A stretch of DNA of 64,000 bases from Trissonchulus latispiculum (GCA_030248195.1 JASAND010016332.1:79747-143746), one strand, 5' to 3'; numbered from the stretch's first letter, positions 24,796 to 37,009 are shown. Numbers and translations are program-made. Notes: a model not told the origin generated them from the sequence alone.

Positions 24796-26299
24796 AATTA
24801 TGATGCCCAGTTTTGATTTTCTCATTACAGAAGATTTTAAGTTTTTACCCTATTTAAAATTTAAAAAAACAGTTTTATTTGAAAGATAAGAAATTTTCCT
24901 CTTGTCTTGTTAAAGAAAGTCTTGTTAACTTTTCAAGTTTTTGTTTACCTTTTTCTATTCTGGGACCCTCAGTTTGCGTGGTTTCAATGGTCCCACACAA
25001 TCCCATGATTTCTGTTGATTTTAACAGATAGTAGAGGCGCCACAGCGACCTCCACTATTGTTTAATTGTTTCTAAAATTTTAAATTCTCAGTGCACCTAA
25101 TGTGCACTTACTGGTACGCGACTTTCTTATCACTTTTTGCTTCCAGTCATCACCAGCCTTTTTATCTCTCATGCAGTCAGTGACTGTAACTGTTGCGCTG
25201 CCGAACGACAGCACATTGTTATTATTTCAAATTTTATTTTATGTAATTTTTAAACCCTTTATATAAGTTTTTTAAACTTATATTTCAGGTTCTCTTGTCT
25301 TTCGCCTTTTATTTCGGTTTTTTCTCTTACATTTTAGGTATTTTTTAATCTTAGTTACTATTAAATTAACTTACATTTAATTAAATTTACTATTAAATTA
25401 GCTTTATATATATATATATATATATTTATGTAAATTGGTAATTTATAGTAAAAAATAAGTAGTATATAAACAGGAGGAGGGTGATTCAATGGCAAAGCAA
25501 CAAAGCCAACAAAGCCCCCATCCACTAATATTATAAAATTCATTCAATTATTATAATCTTAATTAATTAATTTCATAATTTAATCAGAGCAAAATATCTT
25601 AATATCTTATTTTAAAAATAAAAATTTAGTTCTGCGTATCTAAGGTTTAGATTTAATTTCTTCGGTCTTGTCTCGTTTAGTTTCCCCACTCCCCTTCTTC
25701 TAAGATTAATAGCCTGACCAATCGAACAGAAATTTGGTATGGGTTTGTTTTTGAGCAAACTCGGTTCAATTATAGCAAAATTTTCTTTTTCTTACCAAAA
25801 CAATTTCATGATTTTCCGATTCGAACGGAACCGAAAATATTCTGACGCCAAAACGAGTGAGAATGCCAAGACTCCAAATTCTGAGCCAAAACGAGACAAG
25901 ATACAATAGATATAAAACTTATAAATGAAGGTGATTTTTGTGTTTAGAGAATGGATCCTGCTCATCAAATTCACTGCACAGCCAATTTTCTACGGATCCT
26001 TAGGTATGGGCTGAGGGGATGGTTCTGGATTGGGGTGGGACGATGCCGCCTGAAGTCTGGCGGTATCTTGGGGAGGTGGCTGAGCGAATTGGTCACAAAA
26101 CTAACAAGTTGGACCAAGTCTTCAGGGGATGGGTCAGGATGGCGAGGAGGCGGAGCAGGGAGGTCGGGCACAGGTAGAGGTGTTTTGGAGATGGTTAATG
26201 TAGATTAGGTGGTGGCATTTATTTCAATTGGGTTCCGGCGTGCATCACTGTAGATTAGGTAATTTTTTGTTTATTAAATTTTTTATATTAAATTTTTGT
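24796..26299. other. Non-coding stretch with simple repeats
   Basis: A (TA)n run lies at about 25406-25427. A G-rich patch at 26010-26190 gives open frames on both strands, which is a composition effect. Confidence 0.3.
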
Positions 26300-26304
26300 T
26301 TAAT

Positions 26305-26520
26305 TAGGGCATAAAAGGTATTGCGGGTATATGAGCTATAAAGGCAATTACCGAATATTATCGGGTACGCAGGTATATAGGAGTAAATGTGAGCTAAAGC
26401 GGTATCTGTTTTGTCCCCTCCCGTCTCGCACTTTGCAGGCATATATGAGCTATAAAGGTAATTTGCGAATATTATCGGGCATGTTGGTTCATAGGAGTAA
26501 ATATGAGCTAAAACAGTAAA
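26305..26520. repeat. Tandem duplication, unit about 123 bp
   Basis: Two units share ATGAGCTATAAAGG, GAATATTATCGGG and AGGAGTAAAT.TGAGCTAAA in the same order and spacing, followed by TCC-rich sequence. The duplication lies directly upstream of the first copy of the unknown gene at 26609. Confidence 0.7.
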
Positions 26521-26608
26521 TTGCATCTGTCTCCTCCTCCTTTCCCGTTCTCTTTTGTATTTTGTAGGAAGACACTGTAATTGTAACTGATATGTCTTTG
26601 TATTTTAG

Positions 26609-27200
26609 GTTGAATGCGCTCTTTGGGCTGAGTTCCCTACCATAGATGCCAAAGTGATCTACCTAAATTTTTTGGAACATCATTTTATCAAACATGGGGA
26701 GTATCAGTTCATTTGTCGTTCGGAAATGAGCATTTGGGATTAGTCAGAAACATTTTGAAACAGTTTCTTTTCCGGCACAAAGAGGATGTGAAGGGATTGG
26801 AGGTTAAGGACAGTAGTCAATTGGTAGGTGAAAATCCGCCATTCTCTGAGGTAGCCCGAACAAATGTTGAGAAATTGTTTTGGGTTACGTACGGGTGAGA
26901 GAAATGGCAAGGCTGTGTGCGAGGATACTAGACAGGTCCATCCATCAGAAAATCTGCCGTTTGGAATGAGAAGCAGATTTGTATGCCCGTGGAAATGGTT
27001 ACTGTGGATGAGTTGGTTCAGAGAAAGGAGTGGTGAATTTAGTCATTGAGGCTAAGCCCACTATGCCAGTTCGATTCGTTTCCTTTACGTAAAGGAGAAC
27101 TAATTGAACTGCTTATTGGTTGCAGATAAAAACGGAAATCTTATCCAAACTGCACTATAAGGGTAACCATGACCACAGATGCCAGAGATGTTGAATTATG
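26609..27200 (+). pseudogene. Broken copy of the unknown gene at 28293
   Basis: Starting after an acceptor TTGTATTTTAG, this segment matches 28275-28880 base for base over long runs, but its frame is destroyed. One A is lost in GGAAATGAG (near 26729), an insertion plus TGA lies near 26896, and about ten bases are missing near 27030. The downstream non-coding part, up to about 27300, is also shared with the second copy. The tandem arrangement, about 1660 bp apart, points to a local duplication followed by decay of this copy. Confidence 0.65.
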
Positions 27201-27576
27201 AATGATACAGTTATGACAGGGCTATTAATACGCCAGTAATTTTTCATGGTACTACATTATGGTTATTTTATTATTTTATGACGATTTCTGCTGGAATAAG
27301 ATGTTTATGGTTACTCACCACCACTTTCACTCATTTCGTCGGCTGTCCTGTGGCACCGCAAGTGCCGACATAAAATGGGAACTTTTATGCAAAACTAGTC
27401 GTTATTCAGGCCCTTTCTATCACATTTACGCAAGGTTTATAAGCGGAGTGACAAGCGTTTCCGGTGCTCCATTTGCTCAATGTCGTTTGAAAGGGACGAA
27501 TGATTGGAGTCAGAACACTCTACTGAAGTAAATGTTTCCAGCGTGAAAATAATAGGTGATTGGATTGTTCGATTTG

Positions 27577-27960
27577 CTAAATCTGCTTTGCCAAAAGTTT
27601 GCTCAAAAAGTGGTTTTTTTTAAAAAATTCGACTTTCAAAATTTGAAATACCACATACATCAGGTCAAAGCGGGCATCTAGGCGGTCCTGAAAATCTAAT
27701 CGAAAAAATTTCCGTTGATCGAGTCGCGAGTAATGAACAGTCAAATGTTGCAAAAAGCGGCAAACATCAAAGGAAATGGAAAAACGAAATTTTGGAATAA
27801 GATGCTCATTTCTCAACCGATTTTTCGTTTTTGTGTCAATCGATGCGTCTTCGGACGGGAAAAGTTTTCTGAAAGAATGAGCTGAATAGCTTGAACGGTC
27901 CAAAAAAATTCCACGAAAAACCGATATTTTAAAACTTTTGAAATTTTAAAAAATTTGAAA
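27577..27960. repeat. Partial copy of the foldback repeat seen at 32488-33822
   Basis: The words AAAAAGTGGT, CAAAATTTGAAA, ACCACATA, GCGGTCCTGAAAA and TCGCGAGTAATG occur here in the same order as in the right arm of the foldback element near 33340-33475. It lies between the two copies of the unknown gene. Confidence 0.6.
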
Positions 27961-28292
27961 TTTTATAAAAATGTTGGGCTTGACGACATAAACTTAGTTC
28001 ACTGGAGGCCTTACAGATTTTGTACACACATTTTTGTGCCAGACTTCAGTAGGTGATTCGCACTAAATGATAAGAAATGGTTTTAAAGCACAGAAAATTT
28101 GAATCTGACCATCATTGAATGTCTACCAAGTTCTTGTGCTCTCTTTAACATAGTATCGTTTCTACTTTTATTTTTCTATCGATTTTCCAATGGAATCTAA
28201 GATTTTAGAAAAACTCGATCACTTTCGTTGTGGAGTGAATGAGTTACCGAGCGGTGGTTAGACATTGGGTCATTGTCTGAAAGGCTCAGCTG

Positions 28293-28775
28293 ATGTGGAC
28301 TGAGTTTCCTACCATAGATGCAGAACCGATGTACCTAAATTCTTTGGATCATCATTTTATCAAACATGGGAAGAATCAGTTCATTTGTCATTCGGAAAAT
28401 GAGTATTTGGGATTGGCCCGAACCATTTTGAAACAGTTTCTTTGCGGACACAGACAGGATATGAAGGGATTAGAGATGAAGGGCAGGAGGCAATTGGTCG
28501 GTGAAAATCAGCCATTGACCGAGGTGCCCCGATTAGTGATAAGCGGTGAAGCGCAAATTGACAGATTGTTTTGGCTTGCGGTTGAGAGAAATGGCATGGT
28601 TGTGTACGAGGATACTAGAGAGGTCTATCCATCCGAGAATGTGCCGATCGGAATGAGAAGGAGATTTGTAAGCCCCTGGAACCCGGACATGGTATCTATG
28701 GCGGAGTTGGTTCAGAGAAAGGAGTGGGAACAGGTGCACTTGGTCATTGAGGCTATGCCCACTATCCCCGTTTGA
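28293..28775 (+). CDS. Unknown protein, 160 aa
   Basis: An intact 160-codon frame starts at ATG 28293 and ends with TGA. The protein is soluble-looking and mixed in charge, with no transmembrane helix or signal peptide. Two conserved-looking blocks are a His-rich N-terminal part (HHFIKHG, residues about 21-27) and a C-terminal block around LFWLAVERNG and the SPWN motif. I recognise no family. The same stretches survive in the broken tandem copy at 26609-27200. The exon may begin slightly upstream, after GAAAG. It lies within 600 bp of the Polinton-derived inverted arm (29316), so it could be a host gene or a cargo gene of that element. Confidence 0.5.
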   Translation: MWTEFPTIDAEPMYLNSLDHHFIKHGKNQFICHSENEYLGLARTILKQFLCGHRQDMKGLEMKGRRQLVGENQPLTEVPRLVISGEAQIDRLFWLAVERNGMVVYEDTREVYPSENVPIGMRRRFVSPWNPDMVSMAELVQRKEWEQVHLVIEAMPTIPV

Positions 28776-29315
28776 TTCGTTACCCTATATGTGAAGGAGA
28801 ACTAACTGAACTGCTTATTTGTTATAGGAAACTGAAATTTTATCCTAACTGCCCTTATAATCGCAACCATGTCCACAGATGCCAAAAAGGTGTTGAATTA
28901 CGAATCAGCTTTGGGTTTCTGTGGTTATGAGAGTTGGGATAGTTTCATCATAATATTGTTGTCGATGCTGATATAATTATAACAAGGCTATTAATATGCC
29001 AGTAATTATTTTGGAAATGAATATTACATTATGTCTATTTTATTATTTTATGACGACTTAATGTTGCAATAAGACGTCTATGGTTCTTCCACATCTGTTA
29101 ACTGGGTAATGCTACGACTGTTAAACTTTCTATCCCTTGACAAAGGTCAAGGGACCAGCTTCCATTAAGAAGCTGTCCCCACAAAATTTAACAGAATCAT
29201 TTCTCAAAAATTGCAAAAAAATTACTAGATTTTTTCTCGAAAATTTCTTCCAGAAACTTTAAAATCAAAGATTTGGCCAAAAATTGGTCAGAGTCTCATT
29301 CTCAAAAATTCTCTC
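28776..29315. other. 3' flank of the unknown gene, duplicated with it
   Basis: Up to about 29080 this is alignable with 27060-27310, including an acceptor-like TTGTTATAG/TGGTTGCAG at the same place. The rest has nothing recognisable. Confidence 0.4.
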
Positions 29316-31203
29316 TAAAATTTAGCCCGTGTACATCCCTTTATTGGAGGCAATGTAAAACACAAATTCTCACCCATTCTTACCCCTTCCATGACCATAT
29401 ACTCTTCAAAATATTCTGTTGGGATTTCTTTTGAGGCGTTTTGTCAGCATGTAGTTTGAATCCTTAATTTGCAGTACAATTATTATATACAATTGCCATT
29501 GTCAACATCTTCCAGAACTGTTTCGTCTCATGCTGTAATAGTACGAATACTTTTAATTCCACTTTCTTCAAACATTTCAAGCAATGTTTCTTGAGGTACG
29601 GAGTTATATTGCATTTGATTGCTTTCTACTGTTTGTTACGTGCCTGTTATCTTCGTCTATTTCTTGTTTTCATCCATTAATTCTGTGGCTGTTATCGTTC
29701 TGCGGGTTGTTGTTTTGGCTTTTTCTTTTTCTGCTATAATACGTCCACGTACTTGTAGTTTTGAATTTCTGTTCAATGTTGTTAAGCCGCTCTGCTGTTT
29801 GATCATAAACTTCTTTGTTTTCTTTCGGAATTGAGGCAAATAGATGATGTTAAATCTAAAATTTATAGATTACTTTATGGTTACTATTTATTGTAGCTGC
29901 ACCTTTCCATCTTTTTGTAAGCTTGTGTTTTATAAAGAACAGTGCTTAGATTATCCAGTTAAACCTTCGATAATTTATTTTTATCCTAAGCGTCGTAAGT
30001 AGTATATGGTGCACATTTCGGGCCGCACTCCGCGGAGTGAATGACCTTTGGACTTTTCATCTGCCATACATTGTTCCTTTAATTGCCTTCCACGATCCCA
30101 TTCTCATCATTCATTTTTTGTCTTTCCGTCCCTCTGCGTTCTTCCCAAGAGACTTGGAACCCGGCGTCAGCCCAGTACCGGACTTTTACCTACCTAAAAT
30201 CTAACGTACCTACCTAGTTAATCTATGCACTACCTAATCTATTAACAGTACCTAACTATCTAATTATGTACACTACTAAGCCCGGTCCATCACCATCTAA
30301 TGTTTTTATATTTTATATGATACAATAAGTATACACAACAAATGTGTGCACTATACGTGCACACATTTGTAAATCACTAAATGTGCACTATACACAGTAG
30401 TCCTTAAGAGGACTGTTGGGATAAAATAAGTACTCACTCTATCTTCCAACACCTTTCTTTTGGGATACAGATAGGGAAGGGCGTCCTTAGTTTGAAAAAC
30501 TGTATGTAACATTTCGTTATCTATAGTCCTAATTCCCCGATTTTCCCCAGATTTGGTGTTGCCCGTTTCCAAAACTGCTTTGAAATCTTCAGGAGTGTGG
30601 CTATTTAGGGCCTTGCTTACTCCTTTATGGGAGACTTTGTTTTTCTTTCCCCAAGTTAGATAAGTTTTACTACAATGTGCTATTATGCCATCACCGGTCC
30701 ATTCCTCTTTAAATAACCCGGACATTCGTTTTTGGCTAGGGTCTAGGACAAAGAAATCTTTAACTGCCTCATCCCAATGGTTTTCATTTATAATAGGGAC
30801 ACAATCACTTAAATTTTTGGAAGATCAGGCAGAATAGAGGGAGTCTGTGTCCATTTGACAAAGCTGGAAGGTTTCGTACCACAAATTGGGTTTCAGGCAG
30901 TCAAAATAAAATTCTAGCATTCTAAGTTTGGCGTATTGGTATACGAAGAACCCCACTAATTTAGGAAGTCGGAAAATGTTTGATTTAGCAGGCTGAACCT
31001 CGTAGATCCCATTGGCCAGATCCTTTAATCGCCTGAATCTCCACCCGTTAACTTCCCTACTAGCTCCAGACCTTTGGCAAAACTTAACGCCCATGTGCTT
31101 TTCTAGATTTGTGATGGTTCGGCCAGTAAGTAAGAATTTCCCAATGGTTTGAACATTTCACCATTGAGTGCTAAATCAGGATCGGAATCGGCTGCTGATC
31201 GAT
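29316..31203 (-). repeat. Left arm of a 1888-bp inverted duplication
   Basis: This segment is the reverse complement of 40735-42622. The two arms have exactly the same length, and all open frames inside them translate identically. It holds a 3' part of a DNA polymerase B gene (30351-31203) and about 1 kb of non-coding Polinton end-like DNA. Outside the arms the sequences diverge at once. Confidence 0.9.
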
Positions 31204-31545
31204 CGAGCTAATATCTAATATCTAATATCCTTGATCGATCGAGCTAATATCTAATATCTAATATCCTTGCTAATATTTTTAAATATAGGGTCATTTCGGC
31301 AAAATGTTCTTTCTTGTCTTTAGGCACTTCAATGTCTACCTCAACTAGCCCAAAGAGTCTATTGGCTTGAATTTGGTGATCATTTGAGCGAACGTAAGGA
31401 CTGATTTTTTTCTTAGGAAGGTTGAAATATTCGTCCATAAACTCTTGCATATCTGTGGAGTCAGTTAATCTTTGTAAAATTCGCATTCCCACTTTTCAAT
31501 CAAATCGAAACCGCCATCTTTAATTGCCTGGGAGACCCGTTCTGT
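30351..31545 (-). pseudogene. Polinton/Maverick protein-primed DNA polymerase B, copy A (broken)
   Basis: Frames at 31244-31492, 30825-31094 and 30351-30725 together resemble the palm and thumb of a family B DNA polymerase of Polintons. The QMDTDSLY block (30825-30850) corresponds to motif C with the two catalytic Asp. Frames are separated by shifts and stops, and a block of about 230 bp including motif B is missing compared with copy B, at a TAATATC microsatellite (31203-31262). The part in the inverted arm is identical to copy B, while the part outside it (31263-31545) is only about 90% identical. The gene is not functional. Confidence 0.75.
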
Positions 31546-31726
31546 TCAGATTTAGAATTCAGAATCAGTATTTGGGATCCGTATATCGATTCGAAATACT
31601 AGTAGCTCATTTTTCTCGGAGCGTATACCACAAACTCACACCTTTTCATTCCTGAGAGGCCCATCATTCCCATACTTTGATCAAAATATTTATGCCTTCT
31701 TTTCAAAACAAGTTTGTTACCTTCAG

Positions 31727-31735
31727 CAAGAGTAC

Positions 31736-31775
<40 letters not shown>

Positions 31776-32129
31776 GCCACTAAGCAAGCTCTATGTTATC
31801 AGAGCAAAAACTATGCTCTGCACGCTAACGGCCCACCCCACCCCCCCCCGCAAATCAGACCCTAGTGACCCCCGCCGCAAATCAGTACCTAGTCGAAACG
31901 GGGGTACGCTCACTCGCTCTATGTTTATGTGTTTAAGCTCGAAAACACAAGCAGTGCGTGTGCGAATTTTGTGCCTGCTTCGAGCTTTAGAACATAAACA
32001 TAGCGCTCAAAATTCTTTGAAGTGAAGGGTCTAATTTGCGGGGGATGGACCGTTAGCGAGCAGGGCATAGTTTTTGCTCTGATAACATAGAGTGTGCCTA
32101 GTGGCACACTCTTACATTATGTACTCTTG
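31727..32129. mobile_element. MITE, CAAGAGT family, copy 2 (403 bp)
   Basis: The ends CAAGAGTACATAATAATA and TTATGTACTCTTG are inverted. The perfect 7-bp target duplication is CCTTCAG (31720-31726 and 32130-32136). An (AAT)n run follows the left end directly. Subterminal inverted words (CTATGTTATCAGAGC and its complement) and the interior match copy 1. It is inserted in the 5' region of the decayed polymerase copy A. Confidence 0.9.
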
Positions 32130-32487
32130 CCTTCAGCAACTAAATAATATCCTTTCCTTTGAAAAACTCAGAAAAGGAACGAGGTCTAGGGCTAAGATCG
32201 TAAATAGTTTTAATTTTCAAAAGCCACGGGTCAGGGTTGTTTTCCTCGTACACAATAACTTCGGGACTACCACCTAACCAGTCAAGCTTTGGAGGAACGC
32301 AAAAACCTAATGGGAACACTCGAACTGTATATTTCATATGACGAATATATGCCTGCCTTCCGTCCTTCTCGTGCCGGAGCCCGTAGAGGCAAGCTGGAAT
32401 TTTTTCTTCTGTGGATTGTTTATTCTTTCAGCAAGATTTTTGACAGCTTTATCAGCTTTAACCATAAGCACTTCACCAAATTTTGAA

Positions 32488-33822
32488 CTAAAGTCTGACC
32501 AAAAAATGTAGGGAGCGAAATTGTTTTGTTTATACTGAATTACCGGTACATTTTTGCTGCAGCAATGTATATATTTTCTGAACCGTCATGGCATGAACTT
32601 TCTTTTGGTAGAAAAAATTTTAAAAAATTCAAATTCATCAAAAGAAGCCGACTTTTAAGTTTTGAAAGATCAGTAGAAGCCAGGAACTAGCCGTTGGGTG
32701 GAAAATTAGCCCATATTTAAACATTTAGAATCCCGAATATGAGCTGATTTCATCAAAAATTGCGTTAGTTATTCAATTTTTTCGGTTTTCAAAATCCCTT
32801 GATCTTTGCCGCTTTTCCAACTTTGACTAGCCATTACTCGCGACTCACTCAATGCAAAACTTTTTAAATTGGATTTTCAGGACCGCTTGCGTGTCAGCTT
32901 TCATGTGATATATGTGGTTTTTCAAAATTTGAAAATCGATTTTGTCGAAAAATACCACTTTTTGACCCAAAATTTCGACATTGCGAATCCAGCAAAAGTG
33001 GGTAAAAATAACATTATCATAGAGTTTAATCTGAGCTGAATCCAACGATATAAAGTTTTCGTGGCTACGACTTATATTGCATCCGCAACGAATTTTAAAA
33101 CATTTCGCTTTTTAGCCTGTTTTTGGCTAGTTTACACTATTTGCGGCAAATCAATGCACAATATAGCACAACTTGTCAGAAATCAGCTGAAATAGGAAAT
33201 TGTTTAAAAATTCGTTGCTGGGGCAATTTAAGCAGTAGCCACAAAAACGTTATATCGTTAGATACAGCTTAGATTAGGCTTTATGATAATGTTATTTTTA
33301 CCCACTTTTGCTGGATTTGCATTGTCGCAATTTTGGGTCAAAAAGTGGTATTTTTCGAAAAAATCGATTTTCAAATTTTGAAAAACCACATATATCACAT
33401 GAAAGCTGACACGTAAGCGGTCCTGAAAACCAATTAAAAAATTTTTGCATTGAGTGAATCGCGAGTAATGGCCAGTCAAAGTGGTAAAGCGGCAAAGATC
33501 AAAGGATTTTGAAAATTGAAAAAATTGAACAACTATCGCAATTTTTGACGAAATCAGCTGATATTCGGGATTCAATATGTCTGGGACATGGGCTAATTTT
33601 CCGCCGAACGACTAGTTCCTGGTTTCTACTGATCTTTCAAAACTTAAAAAATCGGCTTCTTTTGATGAATTTTAATTTTTAAAAAAATTTTTTCAACCAA
33701 AAGAAAGTACATGCCATGACGGTTCAGAAAATATATACATTGCTGCAGCAAAAATGTACCGGTAGTTCAGTATAAACAAAACAATTTCGCTCCCTACATT
33801 TTTTGGTCTGGTCAGACTTTAG
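32488..33822. mobile_element. Foldback element with long inverted arms
   Basis: The left arm (32488-33068) and right arm (33235-33822) are reverse complements with scattered differences, starting CTAAAGTCTGACCAAAAAATG and ending with its complement apart from a 5-base extra TCTGG. The loop is about 165 bp. There is no coding capacity; frames inside are by-products. A related partial copy lies at 27577-27960. Confidence 0.8.
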
Positions 33823-34162
33823 TATAATTCTTCCTTTTCTGTAATTAAACCAGTTTTTGTTTTCACTCTGACCCAAAGTGGAGAAAAAGACTTCTACATC
33901 AGTTACTGCCGACATTTGAGAAACCAGGATTTTTTGTGACCACAATATTTACAATTACTTTTTCATGCTCGTCCAGCCGTTTGTTTCTTTCCTTTCTTAT
34001 CTCTTCCTGTTTAGGAGTTAAAGCAATTATATATTTGTTTATTGGAAAATTTCTTCGGCAGGGTAGTAACTTCTTTATAAAATGTAAGAAATGCGTCGAT
34101 ACTATTAAAGAGCTTGCCGCGAAAATAAATCATTATCGTTTCTGTCTTTTATGTTTTCTGTT

Positions 34163-34522
34163 TTATTGATTTCCTCTGCGCAACAATTTTCCAGCCTCGA
34201 TTCTTATAGAATTCCATTTTAGAAATCGCTGCCACCAAGAAGTCCTTTCTTTGATAATATCCCAAATCCATTTCAACTGCTGGTCTGCTTCTGTAGGTGA
34301 TAAACGCTTCAATCCGATAATACGACCGTTATCATAGTTTGTTTCCCAAAAATCTATCAAAACGTCTGAATCCAAAACGGCCAAACAGGGATCTCCGAAA
34401 CAATCAGGATAATCGAAATTTGTAGATTTACCATCCTCAAGTGCTAAAGTTAAGAAATCTCTTTTACTCTTAGCAAATATCTCAATTTCCGTGTAAGTCC
34501 CAAATCTGCACCACCAGTACAT
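34163..34522 (-). CDS. Unknown 119-aa ORF in Polinton territory
   Basis: This intact frame encodes a Trp-rich, acidic/basic protein with no transmembrane helix. It is on the same strand as the integrase and minor-capsid remnants and 0.5 kb from the latter, so it may be a Polinton gene. I cannot match it to any known Polinton protein. Neighbouring genes are broken, and this frame could be a fragment. Confidence 0.35.
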   Translation of the reverse strand: MYWWCRFGTYTEIEIFAKSKRDFLTLALEDGKSTNFDYPDCFGDPCLAVLDSDVLIDFWETNYDNGRIIGLKRLSPTEADQQLKWIWDIIKERTSWWQRFLKWNSIRIEAGKLLRRGNQ

Positions 34523-35006
34523 TGTTATAAGTCACTCACACAAACACCGACCGTTCGCGACGACAGACTAAGTCAAACTGAGGATCTACCAACATTTTTA
34601 CCCGTTTGTATAGACTTTGAGTTAGCTTATAGTTGCCTGGCTTGTAAAATAGTTTGACAGTTCATAATTGTTATGGACGGCTTATATTCGATTTGTTTAT
34701 GTCTCCACCCCTCTGCGATTTTACCGGTATACCGGAAGGGCTTGTGAACCTTCTGAGCTTTCGCCCTGGCCGCATTAATGGTTTTTAGTTTTTTTAATTT
34801 TTTGTGGTTTCGTAGTTTTATAATTTTTTTGTGGTTTTATAGTTTAAGGTTTTGGTTCCCACACAAACTATATACATTATGTACAGGTGGTTTTTACCCC
34901 TTGGGGAGCCCTGAAGAGGACTGTTGGGATATATACGCTCAGAACGTCATAGTTATGACTGAAATATATTTCGGCCCAGTCAATATTGAGAGTATACCAA
35001 CAAGGT
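34523..35006. other. Non-coding gap in the Polinton remnant
   Basis: The word GAAGAGGACTGTTGGGATA (34915-34933) recurs at the 3' end of the polymerase copies (30402, 41510, 44170), where it follows the gene. This suggests shared element sequence. Confidence 0.4.
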
Positions 35007-35620
35007 TCAGAAGCGATAAATGGTAAGATTTGTTTTCTGACAGAAGGATATTCGTAGTTTGTTAATCATTGCTTCATTCAGACAGATCCCTTTTGGGAAA
35101 CATATTTCCAGAATCGTAACAGCCAGAATGAGACTAATTATAATAACAGCAACGAAAACTATTTTGTCATCTACAGGATCACCATCTCTCTGCATGGGAT
35201 TGTGGTAACAGCCTAACATCATCCAGAGGTTTTTGCTCAACTTAACTGTATTGGGGAAGGTCCTTGGAACTGAAAACATTACTCTGTGCCTGTAACCATC
35301 GAATCTAAATTTAATTGGTGCTCTCTCGCCTGTGGCGGGGTGTTCCATATTAAGTATAGTGAAATTAATTGCATGGCATAGATCGTCCACTGTTTAGTAG
35401 TGTGGTTTAGGTAGGAGTTTAACCATTGAGGTCTTGTCAGGAAACTTAAAAGAGACAGCCGAGTTATAGCTGCGGAAAGATTTCCCCCACGTCACTGGAT
35501 ACATCATTTCTACGGGAGCCAACTTCTCACTCGTCCTGTAGTTTAATTCTATGAGGGAGTTTAACCCGATAGTTGTTCAGAGTTTGTTTCGAAGTCCACC
35601 GTGTTACTTGGGAGGAACAT
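35007..35620 (-). pseudogene. Polinton minor-capsid-like gene (broken)
   Basis: From an ATG at 35620 the first codons read MFLPSN, as at the start of the Polinton PY/penton-like minor capsid protein. Then come a stop and shift, a stretch containing the YPVTWGKS-like motif typical of the family, and finally the frame 35007-35390 with the KLSKNLWMMLG motif. That frame also has a hydrophobic helix near residues 80-95. It follows the integrase-chromodomain gene directly, as in complete Polintons. At least two interruptions make it non-functional. The family assignment rests on recalled motifs. Confidence 0.6.
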
Positions 35621-36431
35621 ATAGAAATCCGTCTTCTTCAGATATCCAACTATTAAATTTTTCTGGATAGCCTCGCCACTTCACAAAATACTTTTTTCCT
35701 GCCCCTTTTCAAGTTTTTATTACCTTTTCGACCAAATAAGACTCTGGCTTATCTACTTTTTGCAATTCCTCGGGATAGAATAGATCCTGTATTGGCTCTT
35801 CGACTAAGACTTCAAGTTCATACATTCCGCTTGGGTGAACCGACTTTATTTTGAAAAGTTCCTCGGACCAAGTTGGTAGATGTATATTCGAACCCCGAAC
35901 GATATATTCGAACGATATCATCTATTTTAAACTGCTTTTTCAACTTAGAATACCTACCAAGAAAGATCTCTCTTACCTTCTCCTTATTCTCTTGTTTAGA
36001 ACCCTCAGTTGGAGTCATTTTAATTGTACGATGCTTTGAATTGTTGTAACCACTCGAAACTCTGGAGAACGTCTAGGTACCTGTAGCTTCTTGTCCGCGT
36101 AAAGTACTTCCATATTTTTGTCTTCAGTGTTCTGTTAAAACGCTCTACAATGCTACACTTTATGTCGGGGTTATTGCAGGTGTAGTAGCCAATGTCCTTT
36201 GATTTTAGCAATTCTTGAAACTCTTTTCCTCTATCACTTAATACCATCTGGGGTTTTCTGCCTGGAGCCAGAATGTTTTCAAAAGCCGCAGTGATATGTG
36301 CCCCCGGCTTGCTTTTCACCGGCTCTGCCTAAGCGAACTTGTTGAAGCCGGCAATGCAGGTGAGTAGAAAGTGGTAGTCATCGTTTTGGTCAGCCATATT
36401 TGCCATCTGCCATTGTTCATCAATATCATGG
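35606..36431 (-). pseudogene. Polinton chromodomain integrase (broken)
   Basis: Read on the minus strand in order there is an N-part of the retroviral-type integrase core (about 36431-36320, with NDDYHFLLT and an in-frame TAG). The core follows (36020-36319) with LSDRGKEF carrying the second catalytic Asp and VERFNRTLK carrying the Glu. After a shift comes the C-terminal part (35818-36018 and 35709-35921, with WSEELFKI), then a stop and a chromodomain (KYFVKWRGYP...W). The domain order is that of Polinton/Maverick integrases. At least one stop and three frame breaks show that it is dead. Confidence 0.8.
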
Positions 36432-36548
36432 AATATGTAGCTAAGGTGGTTATACTTTCGCTTTATGGATTTGTGAACAGAGTAGGTATACTGCTTGCTG
36501 AGTCACCCCTGACCTGTTGGGAAACCCCTGCTGCTTTTACCAAAGAAT

Positions 36549-36985
36549 TTATCCCAAAAAATGCCGGGGGTTGGGTGGGATCGTAACATAATTTGGATAG
36601 AAGGCCTTCCATTTTATTTTTGCCAGTGCTTTACTGAAGTTAAAATGTTTCTCTTTGCTTTTTGTTTTGTTGTTTGCACCCGTTATACGTTTCGGTTTTT
36701 GTTTTGTTTTGTTTGTCGTTCCAAATTGAAGTCTCTGCCTCACTTTTCGTATGCGCTCTACCGTGTCTGTTATTGAAGGAGTGCCTTTATGGCTTCCCAA
36801 CGTTGACGATCGCAGATAAACTCCCTATGAATATTACTTTCCCTTAGAGCCTCAGCAAACAATTCCCAACCTTTTGTTTTACGGTTGCGCACAAAGTCGT
36901 GGATTAGGTCGAAGATTCTAGAACCCGGCCCAGATTTACCTTTATATTCAATTTCCCCTTTCTCGTTTACTTTTTCGTCTGTCAA
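36549..36985 (-). pseudogene. Unknown Polinton-associated ORF, frameshifted
   Basis: Two overlapping frames (36770-36985 and 36549-36800) appear to be one gene with a shift near 36775. The first part has SRIFDLIHDFVRNRK and a conserved-looking W..FAEALRESN segment; the second is very basic. It lies directly upstream of the integrase on the same strand. I do not recognise the family. Confidence 0.4.
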
Positions 36986-37009
36986 AAGAATTTGATAACG
37001 GCGTGTAGA

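Noticed and set aside
25951..26208. Gly/Trp-rich frame
   Set aside because: Both strands are open over a G-rich patch, which is a composition effect; no motif.
29619..29834. 71-aa hydrophobic frame, repeated at 42104-42319
   Set aside because: Lies in the non-coding end of the inverted Polinton arms; its identity in both copies reflects the recent duplication, not selection.
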